Origin: Microbacterium sp. 11MF
GTDB lineage: Bacteria > Actinomycetota > Actinomycetes > Actinomycetales > Microbacteriaceae
NCBI RefSeq assembly: GCF_000383475.1
Contig: NZ_KB911459.1
Location: 1,254,467 to 1,318,466, forward strand
DNA length: 64,000 nucleotides
Reading direction: 5' to 3'
Each line of letters starts with the position of its first letter. Position 1 is the stretch's first letter. A model generated the notes under the pieces. The model was not told the origin of the DNA and did not search any database. It worked only from the letters and a program-made list of their open reading frames with translations. A program made the position numbers and the translations under genes. This document shows, piece by piece, positions 56,749 to 64,000 of this stretch.

Positions 56749-56754
56749 TAGGCT
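56749..56754 (+). promoter_or_regulatory. Leaderless -10 element of the NUDIX gene
   Basis: TAGGCT lies 7 nt before the ATG at 56762, back to back with the dnaE promoter. Confidence 0.45.
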
Positions 56755-56761
56755 GGTCCAC

Positions 56762-57235
56762 ATGACCACCCCCGAGTTCGTCCTCGCGCTGCGCGAGAAG
56801 ATCGGCACCGCTCCGCTCCCCCTCGTCGGGGTGACCGCGATCGTCTTCCGCGACGAGAAGGTCCTGCTCGGCAAACGCGCCGACAACGGCGAATGGCAGG
56901 CGGTCTCGGGGATCGTCGAGCCCGGCGAGGAGCCCGCCGACACCGCCGTCCGCGAATGCCTCGAAGAGGCGGGAGTGGTCGTCCGGGCGACGCGGCTGGC
57001 GGCTGTGCAGCAGATCCCCCGCATCGTCTACGCGAACGGCGACGAGGTCGACTACCTCGATCTCGTCTTCCGGTGCGACTGGGTCTCGGGCGATCCGCAT
57101 CCCGCCGACGGCGAGCTGACCGAGGTCGGCTGGTACGGGCTCGGCGAACTCGTCGAGGTCGATCAGACCCACGTGCGCAAGATCGCGCTCGCGATCGCGG
57201 AGGACGACCCGGCGTCGTTCACCGGCGGCCGCTGA
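56762..57235 (+). CDS. NUDIX hydrolase
   Basis: This 157-residue enzyme has a complete Nudix box, GIVEPGEEPADTAVRECLEEAGV (cited by its ends), near residues 52-74, fitting G-X5-E-X7-REUXEEXGU. The rest follows the MutT-like fold (LVGVTAIVFRDEKVLLGKR upstream; DYLDLVFRCDW downstream). Such enzymes cleave nucleoside diphosphate-X compounds; the substrate cannot be named. It is divergent from dnaE, with only 48 nt between starts, so the two promoters overlap in space. Confidence 0.92.
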   Translation: MTTPEFVLALREKIGTAPLPLVGVTAIVFRDEKVLLGKRADNGEWQAVSGIVEPGEEPADTAVRECLEEAGVVVRATRLAAVQQIPRIVYANGDEVDYLDLVFRCDWVSGDPHPADGELTEVGWYGLGELVEVDQTHVRKIALAIAEDDPASFTGGR

Positions 57236-57285
57236 GCCCTCATCACTCGCGGGGCCTTCGCTCGGAGAGCCCTCACTGGTCGCGG
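57234..57285. repeat. Short direct repeat across two gene ends
   Basis: GAGCCCTCA-N5-CGCGG occurs twice, at 57234-57252 and 57267-57285, 33 nt apart. The first copy overlaps the NUDIX stop codon; the second contains the stop codon of the pseudouridine synthase gene. It may be a small duplication in the intergenic spacer. Confidence 0.6.
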
Positions 57286-58193
57286 AGGATCTCCAGCGCC
57301 CCGGCCAGGTCGGCCGGGTAATCCGAGCGGAAGGTCGCCCAGTCCCCCGTCGCCGGGTGGGCGAACGAGAGCTCGTGGGCGTGGAGCCACTGACGGGTGA
57401 GTCCCAGGCGCTGGGCCAGAGTCGGGTCGCCGCCGTAGAGCGGATCGCCGACGCAGGGATGCCGGTGCGCGGCCATGTGCACGCGGATCTGGTGCGTGCG
57501 GCCGGTCTCGAGATGCACCTCGAGCAGCGAGGCCCGCGGGAACGCCTCGAGCGTCTCGTAGTGGGTCACCGAGTCCTTGCCGTCGGGGACGACCGCGAAC
57601 TTCCACGAGTGGTTCGGATGCCGGCCGATCGGAGCGTCGATCGTGCCGACGAGGGGGTCGGGATGCCCCTGCACCACCGTGTGGTAGATCTTGTCGACCT
57701 CCCGCTCTTTGAAGGCGCGCTTGAGCGCCGTGTAGGCGCGCTCGGTCTTCGCCACCACCATCAAGCCGCTCGTCCCCACGTCCAGCCGATGGACCACGCC
57801 CTGGCGCTCGGAAGCCCCGGAGGTGGCGATGCGGAAACCGGATGCGGCGAGGGCGCCGACGACCGTCGGACCCTCCCAGCCGAGCGACGGGTGGGCAGCG
57901 ACACCGGCGGGCTTGTCGACGACGACGATCTCGTCGTCGTCGTGGACGATGCCGAGGTCGGGGACCGCGATCGGGACGATCTCGGGTCCGCGCTTGTCCT
58001 CCCAGTCGACCTGCAGCCAGGCGCCGGCGACGAGCTTGTCGGACTTGCCGACGGGGCGCATGTCCTGCTGGACACCGCCACCCTCGGCGACCTCGGCCGC
58101 GAAGGTCCGAGAGAATCCGAGGAGCTTGGCGAGGGCGGCATCCACCCGCGTGCCGTCGAGCCCGTCGGGGACGGGGAGACTACGGCTGGGCAT
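57273..58193 (-). CDS. RluD-family 23S rRNA/tRNA pseudouridine synthase
   Basis: This 306-residue protein has an N-terminal S4-like RNA-binding region ([20 protein letters not shown]) followed by the synthase domain. The catalytic Asp lies in [16 protein letters not shown] near residue 142. [18 protein letters not shown] near 246 and the ending motifs are typical. The start at 58193 overlaps the lspA stop codon by 14 nt, as is usual for this gene pair. The exact target uridine is not determined by the sequence. Confidence 0.93.
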   Translation of the reverse strand: MPSRSLPVPDGLDGTRVDAALAKLLGFSRTFAAEVAEGGGVQQDMRPVGKSDKLVAGAWLQVDWEDKRGPEIVPIAVPDLGIVHDDDEIVVVDKPAGVAAHPSLGWEGPTVVGALAASGFRIATSGASERQGVVHRLDVGTSGLMVVAKTERAYTALKRAFKEREVDKIYHTVVQGHPDPLVGTIDAPIGRHPNHSWKFAVVPDGKDSVTHYETLEAFPRASLLEVHLETGRTHQIRVHMAAHRHPCVGDPLYGGDPTLAQRLGLTRQWLHAHELSFAHPATGDWATFRSDYPADLAGALEILRDQ

Positions 58194-58791
58194 GAGGGTC
58201 CGCGGGTGCCGGGACGTCCGCGTCGCTGGCGGCGTCCGCGGTCGCGGCATCCTTCTCACGGGTGCCGTCGAAGCGACGGCCGAGCAGCACCAGGACGGCG
58301 ACCGCGATCATCATCGTGACGATGAACATGTCGGCGATGTTGTAGATGGCCGACGGGAACCACAGCCACAGCCAGGGGGTGTGGATGAAGTCCACGACGT
58401 GCCCGACGAGGAAACCCGGCGCACGCAGCAGCCGATCGGTGAGGTTCCCGAGGATGCCGCCGAGGAGAAGGCCGAGCACGATGGCCCAGGCGCGGGAGCG
58501 CACACGGGTCGCCGCGAGAGCGACGATCGTCAGGGCCGCGGCGGCGAGGACGAGGGTGAACACCCAGGTCACGCCCTCCCCCAGGGAGAACGCCGCACCG
58601 GGGTTGAACGTCAGATAGAGCTGGAGGAAGTCCCCGAGGATCGGCACGGCCTGCCGCTCGGGCAGGTTCTGGAGGGCGAGGTACTTGGTGAACTGATCAG
58701 CGGCCAGCACCAGCACCGCGAGGATCGCGATGGTGGTGCCGGCCGCTGCGGCGCGCAGTGTCGTCCGCTTCGCGGACGTTCGGCTCGACAA
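58180..58791 (-). CDS. lspA: Lipoprotein signal peptidase (signal peptidase II)
   Basis: This 203-residue aspartic membrane protease removes signal peptides of prolipoproteins; CtaC and the lipoprotein at 33.5 kb would be substrates. Four membrane helices are visible. Conserved motifs are [27 protein letters not shown] (first catalytic Asp) and YNIADMFI (second catalytic Asp). The C-terminal tail is acidic and variable. The start is TTG at 58791, 11 nt past the divIVA stop codon; no ATG or GTG lies nearby in frame. Confidence 0.93.
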   Translation of the reverse strand: MSSRTSAKRTTLRAAAAGTTIAILAVLVLAADQFTKYLALQNLPERQAVPILGDFLQLYLTFNPGAAFSLGEGVTWVFTLVLAAAALTIVALAATRVRSRAWAIVLGLLLGGILGNLTDRLLRAPGFLVGHVVDFIHTPWLWLWFPSAIYNIADMFIVTMMIAVAVLVLLGRRFDGTREKDAATADAASDADVPAPADPHAQP

Positions 58792-58802
58792 CGTGCGAGT
58801 GG

Positions 58803-59420
58803 TCAGGACGCGGAGATGGGCGTCGAACCCGAGGTGCCGGCGACGTCGAGGTCGCGCAGCTTCTCTTCGATGAACCCGCGCAGCTGAACGCGGTAGTCGC
58901 GCTCGAACTGACGAAGCTCGCTGATACGGCTCTCGAGGGTGCCGCGCTCGCTCTCGAGGCGGGTGATCTCGTCGCGCGCCTTCGAGCGTGCGTCGTTGAG
59001 GATGGCGTCGGCTTCGGCCTGCGCCTCGGAGATGAGCTTCTCCTTCTGCGCCTTGCCCTCGGCGACGTGCTCGTCGTGCAGGCGCTGGGCCAGCTCGATG
59101 ATGCCGGCCGACGCGGCGACGGGAGCGGAGCCGGACGAGGCGGGAGCCTCCGCGGCGGGCTCGGCAGCGGGAACCTCTTCGAGGAGTTCGGTCTGCGGTG
59201 CGGCCTCGGCCTGCGGTGCGGACTCGGTCTGCGGGGCGGACGTCTCACCGGACTCGAACGCGGCGAGCTTCGCCTTCAGTTCTTCGTTCTCAGCGATCGT
59301 CTTGCGCCACTCGACGACGATCTCGTCGAGGAAGTCGTCGACCTCATCGGGGTCGAAACCCTCTTTGAAGCGAACATGCTGGAACTGCTTGGTGACGACG
59401 TCTTCGGGAGTCAAAGGCAT
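58803..59420 (-). CDS. divIVA: DivIVA (Wag31), polar growth and division protein
   Basis: This 205-residue protein has the DivIVA lipid-binding N-terminus MPLTPEDVVTKQFQHVRFKEGFDPDEV (cited by its ends), a first coiled coil near residues 28-55, a variable Ala/Pro/Glu-rich linker (55-105) with repeated APQTE and APQAE units, and a second coiled coil near 105-190. In actinobacteria it marks curved membrane at the poles and organises wall growth there. AGAGGA lies 6-7 nt before the ATG. It lies in the conserved cluster ftsZ-yggS-sepF-yggT-divIVA-lspA. Confidence 0.96.
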   Translation of the reverse strand: MPLTPEDVVTKQFQHVRFKEGFDPDEVDDFLDEIVVEWRKTIAENEELKAKLAAFESGETSAPQTESAPQAEAAPQTELLEEVPAAEPAAEAPASSGSAPVAASAGIIELAQRLHDEHVAEGKAQKEKLISEAQAEADAILNDARSKARDEITRLESERGTLESRISELRQFERDYRVQLRGFIEEKLRDLDVAGTSGSTPISAS

Positions 59421-59534
59421 GTGTCTTTCCTCTTTCGGGGCTCAGGAAGCGGGCCGGTCAACGAAGACCCGCGAGGCGCGAGCCGTACCCCGACAGCATA
59501 GTCCGCGGCTGTCACGGGTGCGACGACAGGTCGG

Positions 59535-59837
59535 TCAGACGCGGCTCAGGACCTGCGTGATGGACAGCAGCACGAAGCAGCAGAGCATCGTGAGGGGGAA
59601 CGCGAGATCCAGTGCGATCGGACCGATGCGCAGCGGGGGGATGAAGCGGCGGAAGAATTTGATGGGCGGGTCCGTCACGGTGAACACGACTTCCGCAACG
59701 ACGAGCCAACCACCGCGCGGACGCCACTCCCGATTGAACATCGGGATGTACTCCAGAACCAGACGTGCCAGGAGGAACAGCACGTAGATGAGCAGGAGCG
59801 CGTTGAGGATCCCGGCGATGAGGCCGATGACCGACAC
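59535..59837 (-). CDS. YggT-family membrane protein
   Basis: This 100-residue protein has two hydrophobic regions (about 5-30 and 75-98) around the conserved core VTDPPIKFFRRFIPPLRIGPIALDL (cited by its ends). YggT proteins have been linked to osmotic tolerance and lie in division clusters, but their role is unclear. The ATG comes 4 nt after the sepF stop codon, so it is co-transcribed with sepF and lies before divIVA. Confidence 0.92.
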   Translation of the reverse strand: MSVIGLIAGILNALLLIYVLFLLARLVLEYIPMFNREWRPRGGWLVVAEVVFTVTDPPIKFFRRFIPPLRIGPIALDLAFPLTMLCCFVLLSITQVLSRV

Positions 59838-59841
59838 GGCG

Positions 59842-60297
59842 TCAGTGCGTGAAGGGGGCGGAGTCCGCGTCGCCCTGAGCGATCGCGCCTTCGCCGGACA
59901 CTGCGACGTTCTCGGGCGACAGCAGGAAGACCTTGCTCGTCACGCGCTCGATACGTCCGTACAGACCCAGCGAAAGACCGCTCGCGAAGTCGATGAGGCG
60001 TCGCGCGTCGGCGTCGCTCATCTGCGAGAGGTTGATGATGATCGGGATGCCGTCGCGGAAGTTCTCGGCGATCGCCTGCGCGTCGCGGTACTGCTTGGGG
60101 TGGACCGTGACGATCTCGCTCACCGTCGCCGGAGCGGGCTGACGGACGACCGCGGGGCGGTGGATGGGCGTCACCGGCGCCGTCTTGTTCTCGACCTGCT
60201 TCTCCCGACTCTCGCGGCGGGGAGCCGGCTCCTCGTAGACCTCTTCCTCGTCGGCGAGGCCCAGGTACACCATGGTCTTCTTGAGCGGGTTCGACAT
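59842..60297 (-). CDS. sepF: SepF, cell division protein
   Basis: This 151-residue protein has an N-terminal amphipathic membrane-binding helix ([17 protein letters not shown]), an acidic-basic linker, and the SepF core from about residue 65 ([47 protein letters not shown]). SepF anchors FtsZ to the membrane in bacteria without FtsA, and no ftsA is present in this cluster. The start at 60297 was chosen by homology. It follows yggS by 32 nt. Confidence 0.95.
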   Translation of the reverse strand: MSNPLKKTMVYLGLADEEEVYEEPAPRRESREKQVENKTAPVTPIHRPAVVRQPAPATVSEIVTVHPKQYRDAQAIAENFRDGIPIIINLSQMSDADARRLIDFASGLSLGLYGRIERVTSKVFLLSPENVAVSGEGAIAQGDADSAPFTH

Positions 60298-60329
60298 CGC
60301 ATCCTCCGTATTGCTCGTCTGTGACGAGG

Positions 60330-61016
60330 CTATCCGTGCACGGGCCTCGGGCCCGTGATTGCCGAACCGATCCGCAGGTGTGTCGCACCCGCTGCGATCG
60401 CCTCGGCGAAATCGCCGGTCATGCCGGCGGAAATCCAGTCGGCATCCGGCACCACGGTGCGGATGCGGTCGGCATAGGTGGCCAGCCGCGCGAAGGCCGG
60501 AGCCGGCTCTTCGTCCAGCGGCGCGACGGCCATGATGCCGCGGAGGCGCAGCGACGGACACGTCGCGGCGATGTGCTCGGCGAGTTCCGTGACGCCCGAG
60601 GGCGCGACTCCCCCTCGTCCGGGATCCTCGGTCAGATTGACCTGGATGAGCACGTCGAGCCTGTCGCCGTCGTCGTCGGGGCGTGCCGCGTGCAGCGCGT
60701 CGGCGAGGCGGGCCCGATCAAGCGAGTGCACGGCGTCGGCATCCCTCCGGACGGCCTTCGCCTTGTTGGTCTGCGCCTGCCCGATGAAGTGCCAGCGGAG
60801 CGGCACGCCGTCGTAGGTCTCGCGCTTCGCGCTGAGCTCCTGCTGACGGTTCTCCCCGACGTCGGTCACGCCGAGCCCGGCGAGCTCTTGGACGAGCTCG
60901 ACGGGGTGAAACTTCGTGACGACGATCCGGGTGATCCCCGATGGATCGCGGCCCGCCGACCGAGCGGCATCCGAGATGCGCGCGTCGATGTCGGCGAGCC
61001 GCGAACGCAGATCCAC
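60330..61016 (-). CDS. YggS-family pyridoxal phosphate homeostasis protein
   Basis: This 228-residue single-domain PLP protein has an alanine racemase-like barrel. The PLP-binding Lys is in [10 protein letters not shown] near residue 35; [12 protein letters not shown] near 53 and the C-terminal [13 protein letters not shown] are family marks. It buffers free PLP rather than acting as a defined enzyme. The GTG start lies 7 nt after the ftsZ stop codon. The conserved gene pair ftsZ-yggS is present without the laccase-family gene that sometimes separates them. Confidence 0.94.
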   Translation of the reverse strand: MDLRSRLADIDARISDAARSAGRDPSGITRIVVTKFHPVELVQELAGLGVTDVGENRQQELSAKRETYDGVPLRWHFIGQAQTNKAKAVRRDADAVHSLDRARLADALHAARPDDDGDRLDVLIQVNLTEDPGRGGVAPSGVTELAEHIAATCPSLRLRGIMAVAPLDEEPAPAFARLATYADRIRTVVPDADWISAGMTGDFAEAIAAGATHLRIGSAITGPRPVHG

Positions 61017-61023
61017 GATCCGG

Positions 61024-62184
61024 TTACTTCAGGAAGTCGGGGATGTCGAGGTCGTCGTCGCCGAACGCCGAGTCGTAGTCACTCGACGAGGACGGCGCGG
61101 AGACCGACACCGACTCACGCGAACCGGCGTTCTCGGCGGCTGCGAGGTCGCGAGCCACCGTGTCGGCCGGCAGCGGCGGCAGGACCGGGGCGGATGCCGG
61201 GCGGCTGGCCGTGATCGGCTCGACCTTCACCTGGGGCTCGCCACCGTCGAAGCCGGCGGCGATGACGGTCACCCGCACCTCGTCGCCGAGGGTGTCGTCG
61301 ATGACCGTACCGAAGATGATGTTGGCCTCGGGGTGCGCGGCCTCCTTCACCAACTGGGCTGCGTCGTTGATCTCGAAGATGCCGAGGTTCGAGCCGCCCT
61401 GGATCGAGAGGAGCACACCGTGGGCGCCCTCGATCGACGCCTCGAGGAGAGGGGATTCGACCGCGAGCTCGGCGGCCTTGATCGCACGGTCGGCGCCGCG
61501 CGCCGAGCCGATGCCCATGAGCGCGGAGCCCGCGCCCTGCATGACCGACTTGACGTCGGCGAAGTCGAGGTTGATGAGACCCGGGGTGGTGATCAGGTCG
61601 GTGATGCCCTGCACACCGGCGAGGAGCACCTGGTCGGCCGTGGCGAACGCCTCGATCATCGAGATGCCGCGGTCGCTGATCTCGAGGAGGCGGTCGTTCG
61701 GGACGACGATGAGGGTGTCGACCTCTTCCTTCAGCTTCGAGACGCCGGACTCGGCCTGGGTCTGACGGCGACGACCCTCGAACGAGAAGGGCTTCGTGAC
61801 GACACCGATCGTGAGGGCGCCGATCGACTTCGCGATCCGTGCGACGACGGGTGCGCCACCGGTACCGGTGCCACCACCCTCGCCCGCGGTCACGAAGACC
61901 ATGTCGGCGCCGGCGAGGGCCTCTTCGATCTCCTCGGCGTGATCCTCTGCGGCGCGACGGCCCACCTCGGGGTCGGCGCCGGCGCCGAGACCGCGGGTGA
62001 GCTCACGTCCCACGTCGAGCTTGATGTCGGCGTCGCTCATGAGCAGCGCCTGTGCGTCCGTGTTGACGGCGATGAACTCGACGCCGCGAAGGCCGAGCTC
62101 GATCATTCGGTTGACGGCGTTGACACCGCCACCACCCACGCCAACGACCTTGATCACAGCAAGGTAGTTCTGGTTCTGGCTCAC
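61024..62184 (-). CDS. ftsZ: FtsZ, cell division GTPase
   Basis: This 386-residue tubulin homolog forms the division ring. The N-terminal [13 protein letters not shown], the GTP-binding loop [15 protein letters not shown] near residue 100 and the synergy loop [11 protein letters not shown] near 205 are intact. A variable Ala/Ser-rich linker leads to the C-terminal peptide [11 protein letters not shown], which in relatives binds SepF and FtsW. The start is GTG. The upstream 157 nt hold repeats and a hairpin described separately. The gene is followed by yggS and sepF. Confidence 0.97.
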   Translation of the reverse strand: MSQNQNYLAVIKVVGVGGGGVNAVNRMIELGLRGVEFIAVNTDAQALLMSDADIKLDVGRELTRGLGAGADPEVGRRAAEDHAEEIEEALAGADMVFVTAGEGGGTGTGGAPVVARIAKSIGALTIGVVTKPFSFEGRRRQTQAESGVSKLKEEVDTLIVVPNDRLLEISDRGISMIEAFATADQVLLAGVQGITDLITTPGLINLDFADVKSVMQGAGSALMGIGSARGADRAIKAAELAVESPLLEASIEGAHGVLLSIQGGSNLGIFEINDAAQLVKEAAHPEANIIFGTVIDDTLGDEVRVTVIAAGFDGGEPQVKVEPITASRPASAPVLPPLPADTVARDLAAAENAGSRESVSVSAPSSSSDYDSAFGDDDLDIPDFLK

Positions 62185-62205
62185 GCCGGCCTCCGTATCG
62201 TCCTG

Positions 62206-62267
62206 AACCTCGAGTGCAAACCTTCAACCTCAACCAGAGGTTTAAAGAATTGCCGAGTATGCAATTC
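62206..62267 (-). promoter_or_regulatory. ftsZ upstream region with AGGTT repeats and a hairpin
   Basis: On the minus strand the sequence before ftsZ contains AGGTT three times (plus-strand AACCT at 62206, 62219 and 62226), plus an inverted repeat AACCTC/GAGGTT around 62226-62242. Next to it is an AT-rich 7-bp hairpin GAATTGC/GCAATTC (62247-62267) followed by TTTAAA. It is the most AT-rich piece in the division cluster and probably contains the end of the ftsQ transcript and the ftsZ promoter. Confidence 0.55.
62247..62267 (-). terminator. AT-rich hairpin between ftsQ and ftsZ
   Basis: A 7-bp stem GAATTGC/GCAATTC with a 7-nt loop is followed on the minus strand by TTTAAA. The stem is weak for a terminator; a regulator site is also possible. 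Confidence 0.35.
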
Positions 62268-62341
62268 CTGATTCCGAAGGTATGCGGCGACGGGGCGGCC
62301 GCCCGCACCGTGGCGGCGTGTCGTCGGATCGGATTCTCGAG

Positions 62342-63358
62342 TCAGCGGATGACGACCGCATCGGGCGAGGAGATGTCGTACTCCTCGACCTTCGAAGGCG
62401 GCCGAGCCGCCATCGCCGCCTTCAGCACGCGCGCCTTCTCGACGGCATCCTCGACGCTCCCCCAGACGACGTCCGCGCCGTCGATCGTGAGTGTGACGTC
62501 ATCCGGAGTGGTCGCCGACATCGCCGTGACCGCGGCCTTCAGATCCGCCGGCAGGGACCGGTAGACGGCTCCGACGGCACGGAAGGTGCGCGACCCGGCG
62601 CCGCCCGCGGCATCGATGACGGGATACCCCTCGGGTGCGTCCTTCGTGGTGCCCAGCACGACTCCGGCCGCGTCGACGAGAGAGGCACCCGCTTTCGTCT
62701 TCACGACACCGACAGGCGTCCGCTCGACGATGCGGACGACGAGTTCCTGGGGCGGCCTCGCCTCGATGGAGTAACTCTCCACGAGAGGGAACGCGACGAG
62801 CGCCGCCTTCACGGCGCTCGAGTCGACGAGGGCGAGCGGAGTCCCCATCTCCCCCGAGAGCGCCTGCTCGACGGCGGCGGGGGCCAGGCGATCCGTGCCC
62901 AGCACCGTGATCTTCGACACCGCGAAAAGCGGACTGTAGGCCGTCGCGACAGCGCCGAGCCCGACCAGGACGACGGCAGCGAGCGCTCCGAGCCAGGCGT
63001 ACCGTCGGCGGCGCTGGCGCACCGTGAAGCGCCGGACCTCGCGGCGCAACGCGCGGCGGCGAGCCCGAGCCGCAGCCCAGACGTCGCGGACGCCGAGCGG
63101 ACGCTCCGTCTCGGCATCCGCTTCTGCCTGCGCGTCGTCGGCGGGGGTCGGGGAGGCGTCGAACGGGACGACGGGAGCCAGACGCCCCGTCGCGACGGGC
63201 GGTTCGGCGACAGCGGGCTCGGATGGCGTCGGCTCGGCGGCGGGAGCCTCGACCGCGGGCGGCTCAGGGATGGCCTCACGCCGCCGCGGCCGCTCCGGGA
63301 GCGCCTCGCGTCGCTGACCTGCCGGCGGCGTCGACGGGAGCGGGGACGGCCGCCGCAT
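62342..63358 (-). CDS. ftsQ: FtsQ, divisome membrane protein
   Basis: This 338-residue bitopic protein has a long Pro/Ala/Glu-rich cytoplasmic region (1-120), a basic stretch (RRFTVRQRRRRYAW), one membrane helix near residues 122-142, then the POTRA domain (FAVSKITVLGTDRLAPAAVEQAL) and the FtsQ beta domain with VESYSIEARPPQELVVRIVE. It links the divisome across the membrane. The start at 63358 lies 2 nt past the murC stop codon. Confidence 0.92.
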   Translation of the reverse strand: MRRPSPLPSTPPAGQRREALPERPRRREAIPEPPAVEAPAAEPTPSEPAVAEPPVATGRLAPVVPFDASPTPADDAQAEADAETERPLGVRDVWAAARARRRALRREVRRFTVRQRRRRYAWLGALAAVVLVGLGAVATAYSPLFAVSKITVLGTDRLAPAAVEQALSGEMGTPLALVDSSAVKAALVAFPLVESYSIEARPPQELVVRIVERTPVGVVKTKAGASLVDAAGVVLGTTKDAPEGYPVIDAAGGAGSRTFRAVGAVYRSLPADLKAAVTAMSATTPDDVTLTIDGADVVWGSVEDAVEKARVLKAAMAARPPSKVEEYDISSPDAVVIR

Positions 63359-63360
63359 CG

Positions 63361-64000
63361 TCAGTCCTGCCCTTGCCCGAGGGCGTCGAGCACCTGCGGG
63401 ATGATGCGGTACACGTCGCCGCATCCGAGGGTGATGACGTAATCCCCCGGCTGGGCGACGGATGCGGTGTACTCGGCCGCCTGCTGCCAGTCGGTGACGA
63501 AGTGCACCCGATCCTGATCGGCGAACGCGCCGCTCACCAGTTCGCCGGTGACGCCCGGCACGGGGTCCTCGCGCGCGCCGTAGACGTCGAGGACGACCGT
63601 GTGGTCGGCGCGGGATTCGAGTACCTCGGCGAACTCGCGGTACATCGCCTGCGTGCGGGAGTAGGTGTGGGGCTGGTGGAGCGCGATGATGCGCCCCTCG
63701 CCGACGACCGTGCGAGCCGCGGACAATGCGGCGTCGACCTCGGTCGGGTGGTGCGCGTAGTCGTCGTAGACCGACACGCCCGCGCGGATGCCGTGGAGCT
63801 CGAACCGCCGGACCGTGCCGCCGAACTCCTCGACCGCACGGAGCGCCGATCCGAGGTCGTACCCCAGCGTGAGCAGGACGGCGACGGCGCCGGCGGCGTT
63901 GATGGCGTTGTGCGCACCGGGAACAGCGAGGGCACCGGATGCCGCCTGTCCCCCGTGATGGACGGTGAAGGACACCGGCCCCTCGGTGACGATGTCGGTC
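63361..64000 (-). CDS. murC: UDP-N-acetylmuramate-L-alanine ligase, C-terminal part (partial)
   Basis: The last ~213 residues are in the window; the start lies to the right. The visible part covers the end of the central ATPase domain ([20 protein letters not shown]) and the C-terminal ligase domain, with [27 protein letters not shown] (a MurC signature), FQ-like [11 protein letters not shown] and [13 protein letters not shown]. It adds L-alanine to the peptidoglycan precursor. It precedes ftsQ with a 2-nt gap, as is standard in the dcw cluster. Confidence 0.95.
   Translation of the reverse strand, partial: TDIVTEGPVSFTVHHGGQAASGALAVPGAHNAINAAGAVAVLLTLGYDLGSALRAVEEFGGTVRRFELHGIRAGVSVYDDYAHHPTEVDAALSAARTVVGEGRIIALHQPHTYSRTQAMYREFAEVLESRADHTVVLDVYGAREDPVPGVTGELVSGAFADQDRVHFVTDWQQAAEYTASVAQPGDYVITLGCGDVYRIIPQVLDALGQGQD

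Overview
The window is 64 kb of high-GC chromosomal DNA from an actinobacterium. The encoded proteins and gene order (tkt-tal-zwf-opcA-pgl, an actinobacterial bc1-aa3 respiratory chain, WhiA, RbpA, Wag31/DivIVA, and a division cluster without ftsA) fit family Microbacteriaceae, most likely Microbacterium or a close relative. That assignment comes from recognising protein families and gene order, not from a search. Sixty-three protein genes were called. Two run off the window edges: a siderophore-interacting protein at the left and murC at the right. No rRNA, tRNA, CRISPR array, insertion sequence or prophage was seen. Nearly everything looks like conserved core chromosome.

Layout. 1-4.2 kb: end of a siderophore-interacting protein gene, then a SUF iron-sulfur assembly operon (sufB-sufD-Rieske protein-sufC-sufT, minus strand). 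4.4-6.8 kb: heme a synthesis (ctaA, a small membrane protein, ctaB). 7-13.5 kb: pentose phosphate operon tkt-tal-zwf-opcA-pgl. 13.5-17.2 kb: lower glycolysis gap-pgk-tpiA, followed by secG and rbpA. 17.4-28.4 kb: sodA, whiA, rapZ, nucleotide excision repair (uvrC, uvrA, uvrB), an OhrR-like regulator with a divergent zinc-ribbon mini-protein, and coaE. 28.4-33.4 kb: an orphan sensor kinase coupled to a membrane protein with a degenerate GGDEF-like domain, then rpsA and a YchJ-family gene. 33.5-35 kb: a lipoprotein and a PKD-domain secreted protein, the only part that looks accessory. 35-38 kb: a stand-alone 5'-3' exonuclease, a PHP hydrolase and trpD. 38-46.5 kb: the respiratory chain in two converging operons (ctaE-qcrC-qcrA-qcrB and ctaC-ctaD-ctaF) separated by a rhodanese gene and about 400 bp without a recognisable gene. 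46.6-57.2 kb: erpA, an M20 peptidase, a DUF3043 protein, pyrD, nrdR, hisD, a membrane protein, dnaE and a NUDIX hydrolase. 57.3-64 kb: the division and wall cluster murC-ftsQ-ftsZ-yggS-sepF-yggT-divIVA-lspA-pseudouridine synthase.

How the parts connect. SUF and ErpA supply Fe-S clusters, including the Rieske cluster of QcrA. CtaA and CtaB make the heme a used by CtaD. The pentose phosphate and gap-pgk-tpiA operons cover central carbon flow. UvrA, UvrB and UvrC form a complete excision-repair set.

The most interesting signal is regulatory. uvrA, uvrB and the replicative polymerase gene dnaE each have GTGTCRG-like boxes exactly 8 nt upstream of a TANNNT -10 element, and that element lies exactly 6 nt upstream of the start codon. 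This matches the published RecA-independent DNA-damage promoter recognised by PafBC in mycobacteria (TTGTCRGTG-N8-TAN3T) and implies leaderless mRNAs. At least eight other operon-first genes also have a TANNNT element 7-8 nt before the start codon, so leaderless transcription appears common here.
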